Source: UBA8337 sp937907245
GTDB lineage: Bacteria > Pseudomonadota > Alphaproteobacteria > RS24
NCBI GenBank assembly: GCA_965219485.1
Contig: OZ244774.1
Location: 372,001-436,000 of the forward strand
DNA length: 64,000 bases
Direction of reading: 5' to 3'
Shown here: positions 59,374-64,000 of the stretch, piece by piece
Numbering within the stretch: the first letter of the stretch is position 1
How the letters are laid out: each line of letters starts with the position of its first letter
Notes under the pieces: generated by a model
What the model saw: the letters and a program-made list of their open reading frames with translations, nothing else
Told to the model about the DNA's origin: nothing
The model's database searches: none
Program-made: the position numbers and the translations under genes

Positions 59374-59598
59374 TTATTCGCCCATAAAGCTGTCGAATTT
59401 CTTGTTAAAGCGACTGACGCGGCCGGCGCGGTCAACCAAGGCGCCTGTGCCTTTGGTCCAGGCTGGGTGCGTGGTCGGGTCGATGTCGAGGGTTAGCATT
59501 GTGCCTTCCTCGCCATAAGTCGAGCGCGTCTGATAGGTCGTGCCATCGGTCATCGCTACGGTAATCATGTGATAATCTGGATGAATATCTTTTTTCAT
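59374..59598 (-). CDS. rpmE: 50S ribosomal protein L31
   Basis: A 74-residue L31, starting MKKDIHPDYHMITVAMTDG, with the C-terminal RVSRFNKKFDSFMG block. It lacks the four zinc-binding Cys residues of the usual zinc form, typical of alphaproteobacterial L31. I chose ATG 59598. The longer frame adds an unrelated leader. Its promoter is at 59,659-59,687 on the minus strand. Confidence 0.93.
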   Translation of the reverse strand: MKKDIHPDYHMITVAMTDGTTYQTRSTYGEEGTMLTLDIDPTTHPAWTKGTGALVDRAGRVSRFNKKFDSFMGE

Positions 59599-59658
59599 CT
59601 TTTCAATCCTCGCCCCAAAGGGGCTAAATAAGGGGCTAATAAAACTCGCGTGACGCAC

Positions 59659-59687
59659 TATATAACGGACACGGGGCAACGGCGCAA
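59659..59687 (-). promoter_or_regulatory. promoter of rpmE
   Basis: Read on the minus strand: CTTGCGC-type -35 (TTGCGC at 59,687-59,682), a 17-bp spacer, and TATATA (59,664-59,659). The start near 59,652 gives a leader of about 54 nt. The -35 lies inside the first copy of the 23-bp direct repeat. Confidence 0.65.
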
Positions 59688-59749
59688 GCCTGTTTAATCA
59701 GGGTGGCGCAAGCCTGTTTAATCAGGGCTGGTCGCTGGTCAAACAGGCT
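59681..59749. repeat. tandem 23-bp direct repeat plus inverted 9-bp copy upstream of rpmE and the ABC gene
   Basis: Two identical 23-bp copies, 59,681-59,703 and 59,705-59,727, are set at a 24-bp period. The 9-bp core AGCCTGTTT recurs in inverted orientation at 59,741-59,749 (AAACAGGCT). The first 10 bases (GGCGCAAGCC) occur again at 59,801-59,810 in the start of the ABC gene. The array covers the divergent promoter region, so an operator role is possible. Confidence 0.9.
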
Positions 59750-59783
59750 GCTATAAGCTGGCCAGAGAAGCAACAGGTGATAT

Positions 59784-61601
59784 GTGTCGAGAAATGACGC
59801 GGCGCAAGCCGTTACGCAAATGGAAGAAGATGCCAAACGCCGTCCGAAGACGCGCAGCGTTAGGCCCTTACGAACCCTTGTGCCCTTTATCGCCCAATAC
59901 CCAGGCCGCGTTTTAGCCGCTTTTTTGGCGCTACTGACCGCTACAGCCGCCACTTTGGCCATGCCGATTGCGGTGCGCTTTATGATCGACAATGGGTTTT
60001 CGTCTGAAGATGCCGCCTCCATCGACCGCTACTTTCTAGCTATGTTTGGCGTGGCCGTGGTTTTGGGCGTAGCCAGTGCCACGCGGTTTTATTTTGTTTC
60101 CTGGATTGGGGAGCGCGTCACCGCAGATTTGCGCAGCGCCGTTTATGCCCATATCACCACTCTATCGCCTTCGTTTTTTGAAGTAACCCGCACCGGCGAG
60201 GTATTATCCCGCCTCACCGCCGATGTGACGCTGATTAAAACCGTGGTTGGCTCCTCGGCCTCCATCGCGCTTCGCAACGCATTTATGTTTGTCGGTTCGG
60301 CCATCATGTTGGTTTATACCAGCGCGGGCTTGGCTGGGTTGGCGGCATTGACGTTGCCTGCCGTCGTGGTGCCCGTGATTGTTTTTGGCCGCATGGTGCG
60401 CCGCCTAGCGCGCGCCAGCCAAGACCGCATTGCCGATACGGCCAGCCATGCCGCCGAAACCATTGGTGCCATGCAAACCGTGCAAAGTTTTACCCATGAA
60501 GCCCAAGACCGCGCCGCTTTTGGGGAGGCTGTGGAAGGCTCTTTTATCACTGCCAAATTGCGTATTTTGGCTCGCGCGGGCATGACCGCCATTGCCATTG
60601 TACTTATTTTCTCTGGCGTGGTGGGCATTTTATGGCTCGGCGCGCAGAACGTTTTGCAAGGCGAGATGACGGGGGGCACTTTAGGGCAATTCATTCTCTA
60701 TGCGGTTCTTTGTGCAACGTCTATCGGTGCTTTGTCGGAAGTTTGGGGCGAAGTTCAACTGGCTGCGGGCGCGACCGAGCGCCTGGTCGAGATATTGCAA
60801 GTTGAGCCCGATATTAAAGCGCCTGAAAATCCGAAGGCTTTGGCGCAACCGGCCAAAGGTTCTATTCGGTTTGAAGATATTACGTTTCAGTATCCTACGC
60901 GCCCCGATATTTCTGCCTTGGCTGGGTTCTCCCTGGAGGTAAGTCCGGGAGAAACCGTGGCTTTGGTGGGCGCTTCAGGCGCGGGTAAAAGCACTGTGTT
61001 TCAATTGCTATCGCGGTTTTATGACCCCCAGCAAGGAACTGTTTCCATCGATGGCATTGGCCTTTGCGATATGACGCCGCAAACCGTGCGCGGCGCCCTT
61101 TCTGTGGTGCCCCAAGAAACCGTGGTGTTTGCGAAAACCGTGATGGACAACATCCGCTTTGGCCGCCCCGAGGCAACTGCGGAAGAGGTTATTCAAGCCG
61201 CTAAAGCTGCGCAAGCGGATGAATTTATTACCCGTTTACCAGAAGGCTATGAGACCGAGCTTGGCGAACGCGGGGTGACGCTGTCTGGCGGCCAACGCCA
61301 ACGTATCGCCATTGCTCGCGCGCTGTTGCGCAATGCGCCAGTTCTTTTGCTCGATGAAGCGACCAGTGCGCTGGATGCCGAAAGCGAAACTTTAGTGCAA
61401 AAAGCCCTGACCCATTTGATGGAGGGGCGCACCACTTTGGTTATCGCCCATCGCTTGGCCACAGTCTTGAAAGCTGACCGGATTATCGTGATGGAAAATG
61501 GTGCGGTAACGGCCATGGGTCGCCACGAAGAGCTGCTAAAACAAGGCGGGCTTTATGCGCGCCTTGCTAATTTGCAGTTCAATCAGCAAGCCGCTGAATA
61601 G
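59784..61601 (+). CDS. MsbA-like ABC transporter (permease fused to ATPase)
   Basis: A 605-residue half-transporter with six N-terminal membrane helices and a C-terminal ATPase, acting as a homodimer. The ATPase has Walker A GASGAGKST, the Q-loop VVPQETVVFAKTV, the signature LSGGQRQRIAIARALL and Walker B VLLLDEATSALD, then the H-loop VIAHRLATV. The membrane domain starts VPFIAQYPGRVLAAFLALLT. The domain order is that of lipid-A/lipid exporters such as MsbA, but multidrug exporters share it. I chose GTG 59784. A later ATG 59820 is possible. It is convergent with suhB. Confidence 0.9.
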   Translation: MSRNDAAQAVTQMEEDAKRRPKTRSVRPLRTLVPFIAQYPGRVLAAFLALLTATAATLAMPIAVRFMIDNGFSSEDAASIDRYFLAMFGVAVVLGVASATRFYFVSWIGERVTADLRSAVYAHITTLSPSFFEVTRTGEVLSRLTADVTLIKTVVGSSASIALRNAFMFVGSAIMLVYTSAGLAGLAALTLPAVVVPVIVFGRMVRRLARASQDRIADTASHAAETIGAMQTVQSFTHEAQDRAAFGEAVEGSFITAKLRILARAGMTAIAIVLIFSGVVGILWLGAQNVLQGEMTGGTLGQFILYAVLCATSIGALSEVWGEVQLAAGATERLVEILQVEPDIKAPENPKALAQPAKGSIRFEDITFQYPTRPDISALAGFSLEVSPGETVALVGASGAGKSTVFQLLSRFYDPQQGTVSIDGIGLCDMTPQTVRGALSVVPQETVVFAKTVMDNIRFGRPEATAEEVIQAAKAAQADEFITRLPEGYETELGERGVTLSGGQRQRIAIARALLRNAPVLLLDEATSALDAESETLVQKALTHLMEGRTTLVIAHRLATVLKADRIIVMENGAVTAMGRHEELLKQGGLYARLANLQFNQQAAE

Positions 61602-61607
61602 ATTTAA

Positions 61608-62396
61608 TTATTTAATTAGGTGGCTGAGAAGCGCGCCATGAACAGCTTCATTGCCAGCTACGACATTGCCAGACAGTAAGCTTTTGTTACGGTTTTTCTC
61701 ATCGCTGACCAGACCGCCCGCTTCGCGCAATAGCACGATGCCGGCCGCCATATTCCATGGCGAGAGACCAATTTCAACATAGCCATCGAGGCGACCTGCC
61801 GCGACATAGGCAAGGTCAAGGGCCGCGGATCCCATAGTGCGGAAATCGCCAACCAAAGGCACGAGGTTGTCGGCCGAAATAGGGCTGTCGATACGACCGT
61901 TCTTTGTGTCGTGCAAAAGCATGCCACTTGAGATAACGCAGTCTTGTAGTTTTTGGCGTCCCGCGACGCGCAAACGACCGCCAGGGCCATAGGCGCCTTG
62001 GCCGCGTTCGCCGTAAAACATCTCGTCCGTAATCGGGTTGTAAATCATGCCTGAAACCAAAGTACCATCGCGCTCTAGCGCCACAGAAATGGCGAAATGC
62101 GGCAAGCCGTGCATGAAGTTCGTGGTGCCGTCGAGCGGGTCAATAATCCAGCGGTGGGTTTTATCCGCTCCCTCAATTTTGCCTTTTTCTTCCAGCAAGA
62201 AGCCATAGCCGGGACGTGCCTCGGAAAGCTCTTCGAATAGAATTTTCTCGGCTTTTAGATCGGCATTGGTAACGAAATCGCCGGGGCCTTTTTTGGAAAC
62301 TTGTAGATTTTCAATTTCGCCGAAGTCGCGGCGTAGCGCGCGGCCAGCCTTTTCGACGGCGCCGCGCATAACATTCATAATGGGGGACTGTGCCAT
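61608..62396 (-). CDS. suhB: inositol-1-monophosphatase family protein (SuhB)
   Basis: A 262-residue IMPase. The metal motifs are FLLEEKGKIEG (EE), WIIDPLDGTTNFMHGLPHFA, and PWNMAAGIVLLREAGG in place of the WDxAAG motif (the aromatic-Asp becomes Trp-Asn). It hydrolyses inositol or related phosphates, and SuhB homologues also bind RNA polymerase in enterobacteria. It is immediately downstream of efp (1-bp gap), so the two share a transcript. The changed metal-site Asp may reduce activity and deserves a check. Confidence 0.9.
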   Translation of the reverse strand: MAQSPIMNVMRGAVEKAGRALRRDFGEIENLQVSKKGPGDFVTNADLKAEKILFEELSEARPGYGFLLEEKGKIEGADKTHRWIIDPLDGTTNFMHGLPHFAISVALERDGTLVSGMIYNPITDEMFYGERGQGAYGPGGRLRVAGRQKLQDCVISSGMLLHDTKNGRIDSPISADNLVPLVGDFRTMGSAALDLAYVAAGRLDGYVEIGLSPWNMAAGIVLLREAGGLVSDEKNRNKSLLSGNVVAGNEAVHGALLSHLIK

Positions 62397-62397
62397 A

Positions 62398-62961
62398 TTA
62401 CTCGGCTCGCTTCAGATAAGTGACTTCATTTGTATCGACGATAATATTATCTCCGACGGCTAAAAACGGCGGCACCATCACCCGCACGCCATTATTGCAA
62501 ATGGCTGGTTTGTTTGAGGAGGCGGCAGTTTGCCCCTTTACCACGGGCTCGGTTTCGGTAATTTCGAGCGTCACTTGGTCGGGCAGTCGCACGCCAATCG
62601 GCTTGCCTTCATGGCTTTCAACGACGACCATCATGCCGTCTTGTAAAAACGCGGCCCGCTCCCCCACAAATTCAGCTTGTAGCTCAATCTGCTCGTAGCT
62701 CGTTGTATCCATGAAGGCCAACATGCCATCCGACTCGTAGAGGAATTGGTAATCGGTTTGCTCTAGGCGCACGCGTTCGACTTTATCGGCTGAACGAAAG
62801 CGCTCATTAAGCTTCGAGCCATTGACCAAGTTTTTCAACTCGACTTGCGCGAAAGCCCCACCTTTGCCAGGCTTTACGTGTTGCAATTTCACTGCCACCC
62901 ATAGCTCTGTATTGTGCTGGATAACATTTCCGGGACGAATTTCATTGCCATTAATTTTCAT
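62398..62961 (-). CDS. efp: elongation factor P
   Basis: A 187-residue three-domain translation factor that relieves stalling at polyproline. MKINGNEIRPGNVIQHNTEL starts domain I. The tip loop is HVKPGKGGAFAQVELKN, where the Lys in PGKGG is the modification site. The C-terminal DNIIVDTNEVTYLKRAE is typical. ATG 62961 is chosen over an upstream in-frame start that adds 18 non-conserved residues. It precedes suhB by 1 bp. Confidence 0.96.
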   Translation of the reverse strand: MKINGNEIRPGNVIQHNTELWVAVKLQHVKPGKGGAFAQVELKNLVNGSKLNERFRSADKVERVRLEQTDYQFLYESDGMLAFMDTTSYEQIELQAEFVGERAAFLQDGMMVVVESHEGKPIGVRLPDQVTLEITETEPVVKGQTAASSNKPAICNNGVRVMVPPFLAVGDNIIVDTNEVTYLKRAE

Positions 62962-63054
62962 GCGACTTGCCTTTGTTGAACCATGGTGAGGGTTGGATAG
63001 CATGGCAGCCCCCATGCGGCAAAATCATTTATCGGATTTTGGCACCCGCCGAAA

Positions 63055-63723
63055 TTATTCTTCAGACGGCAATGTGTCTTCTAGTCGATTGAACAGCGAG
63101 GCGAATAGTTTATTGAAAGTCACCACACCCGCTTCTGGCCCACCCGGATGTTGCCAGACGCCACTGGAGGCTGCGATAAAATCAGCGCCAGCCATAATCA
63201 GCGGCTCGGCGTTTTTCGGCGTAATACCGCCGATGGCAACGCAAGGTGGCTGCATCATTTCTTGCCACCAGGTTAAAATATTCGCCGGCGCGGTGGTTTT
63301 GGCGGCTTTGGTTTGGGTTTCGTAAAACGCACCAAAAGCGACATAATCGGCGCCAGCTTCGCCAGCTAACATGGCCATATGGCGTGAGTTATGACAGGTG
63401 ATGCCAATGATTTTATCGTCGCCCAAAAGCGCGCGCGCTTGCCCATAGTCCATATCGTCTTGGCCCAGGTGGACGCCGTCGCAATCTAGCTGTTTGGCTA
63501 AATCGGCGCGGTCGTTCAAAATAAACGCCACATCATGCGCATGGGCTATCGGCATTAAGGTTTGGGTGGCAACGATTATTTCGTCGTCGCTGGCTGGCTT
63601 TAGGCGCAATTGCAAACTGGCCACATCGCCCGCCACTAGGGTCGCGTCTAAAAGCGGCGCGAAACTATCGAGATCGATTTTTGGCGGCGTAATTAGATAA
63701 AGCCTCGTTGCCGGACGGGTCAT
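63055..63723 (-). CDS. thiE: thiamine-phosphate synthase
   Basis: A 222-residue TIM-barrel enzyme joining HMP-PP and thiazole phosphate. LYLITPPKIDL, SLQLRLKPASDDE, FILNDRADLAKQLDCDGVHL, LGQDDMDYGQARALLG, GITCHNSRHMAMLAGEAGA and VAIGGITPKNAEPL are diagnostic. The first catalytic Gln/Arg-Lys pattern is slightly altered (QLRLK for the usual QxRxK). It lies 31 bp downstream of aroC on the same strand and 93 bp upstream of efp. No other thiamine genes are nearby. Confidence 0.9.
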   Translation of the reverse strand: MTRPATRLYLITPPKIDLDSFAPLLDATLVAGDVASLQLRLKPASDDEIIVATQTLMPIAHAHDVAFILNDRADLAKQLDCDGVHLGQDDMDYGQARALLGDDKIIGITCHNSRHMAMLAGEAGADYVAFGAFYETQTKAAKTTAPANILTWWQEMMQPPCVAIGGITPKNAEPLIMAGADFIAASSGVWQHPGGPEAGVVTFNKLFASLFNRLEDTLPSEE

Positions 63724-63754
63724 AGGGGTTCCATAAGTTGGAGGAGAGAGTTGG

Positions 63755-64000
63755 CTATTTGCCGCTCTCGGGAAGGTTCATCGAATTGCCCATAAGCTGG
63801 CCAAGATGGCGCATTTTATGGTCGGCCAAAACGCAAGCCATCATCGCTTCGCCAACGGGCACAGCGCGAATGCCCACGCAAGGGTCGTGGCGACCTTTGG
63901 TGATAATTTCGGTTTCTTGCCCCTCAACATCCACGGTTTTGCGCGGTGTTAAAATGGAGGAGGTCGGCTTCACGGCAAAGCGCACGCGAATGTCTTGGCC
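63755..64000 (-). CDS. aroC: chorismate synthase, C-terminal part
   Basis: The last 81 codons of a gene that continues past the window edge. GQDIRVRFAVKPTSSI at the edge, then GRHDPCVGIRAVPVGEAMMA and VLADHKMRHLG, match the C-terminal FMN/EPSP-binding end of chorismate synthase. It converts EPSP to chorismate at the end of the shikimate pathway. The 3' end is at 63755 (TAG-type stop region), 31 bp before thiE. Confidence 0.93.
   Translation of the reverse strand, partial: GQDIRVRFAVKPTSSILTPRKTVDVEGQETEIITKGRHDPCVGIRAVPVGEAMMACVLADHKMRHLGQLMGNSMNLPESGK

Noticed and set aside
1..64000. CRISPR array, insertion sequence, prophage or integrase
   Set aside because: No regularly spaced repeats, transposase or recombinase motifs were seen; the only tandem repeats are short and at gene ends.

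Overview
The window looks like a chromosomal segment of an alphaproteobacterium with roughly 50% GC. The class-level markers are a short aa3-type cytochrome oxidase subunit IV next to a three-gene proton-translocating transhydrogenase (pntAA-pntAB-pntB), DUF1192, YdcH/DUF465, the DUF1013 cell-cycle regulator TrcR, a COQ9 protein, phosphatidylcholine synthase, and Cys-less L31 and L36 proteins. I cannot fix the order or family from the sequence alone.

Layout. (1) 1-14.5 kb, housekeeping and accessory metabolism: hisN with an N-formylglutamate amidohydrolase, tRNA-Val(GAC), a beta-lactamase-fold hydrolase, a frameshifted saccharopine-dehydrogenase-like gene behind a 24-bp tandem repeat, an AGCS amino-acid/Na+ symporter, a cold-shock protein, a YghU-type GST, an acyl-CoA carboxylase pair (biotinyl protein plus carboxyltransferase), an MDR reductase, a MipA-type porin and lptD. 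(2) 14.6-46.2 kb, a large surface-polysaccharide (O-antigen type) locus on both strands. (3) 46.2-64 kb, housekeeping: MFS transporter, two alpha/beta hydrolases, rpmJ, a second formylglutamate amidohydrolase, cox IV, pntAA/AB/B, rpsU, COQ9, purEK, ydcH, trcR, a quinone reductase, DUF1192, rpmE, an MsbA-like ABC exporter, suhB, efp, thiE and the 3' end of aroC.

How the polysaccharide locus fits together. Sugar-nucleotide genes predict a UDP-N-acetylhexosaminuronic acid (WecC/WbpA-like), UDP-glucuronic acid (Ugd), GDP-mannose (ManC), GDP-L-fucose (Gmd and Fcl, plus a second Gmd paralogue) and a dTDP-3-amino-3,6-dideoxyhexose (RmlA, RmlB, FdtA, FdtB). A WecA-like phosphotransferase would start the lipid-linked unit, several glycosyltransferases extend it, a Wzx-like flippase exports it, and an O-antigen ligase/polymerase family protein uses it. 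An asparagine-synthase-like protein, a CapA-like protein and a TIGR04325-type methyltransferase are probable tailoring enzymes.

The most unusual part is a tightly coupled seven-gene run at 30,091-37,262: a tandem-duplicated nucleotidyltransferase, GtrA, a polyprenyl-phosphate-type GT2, a small GDPD-like protein, a membrane GT-C-like protein fused to a phosphoribulokinase-like kinase, a HAD phosphatase and a class II aldolase. Together they look like a pathway that makes, activates, flips and transfers an unusual building block. I do not recognise this combination.

Two genes (4.1-5.2 kb and 37.3-38.9 kb) are each split by a single frameshift. Whether these are real decay or base-calling errors cannot be decided here. 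I saw no transposase, integrase, CRISPR array or rRNA, and no gene-free stretch longer than about 300 bp.
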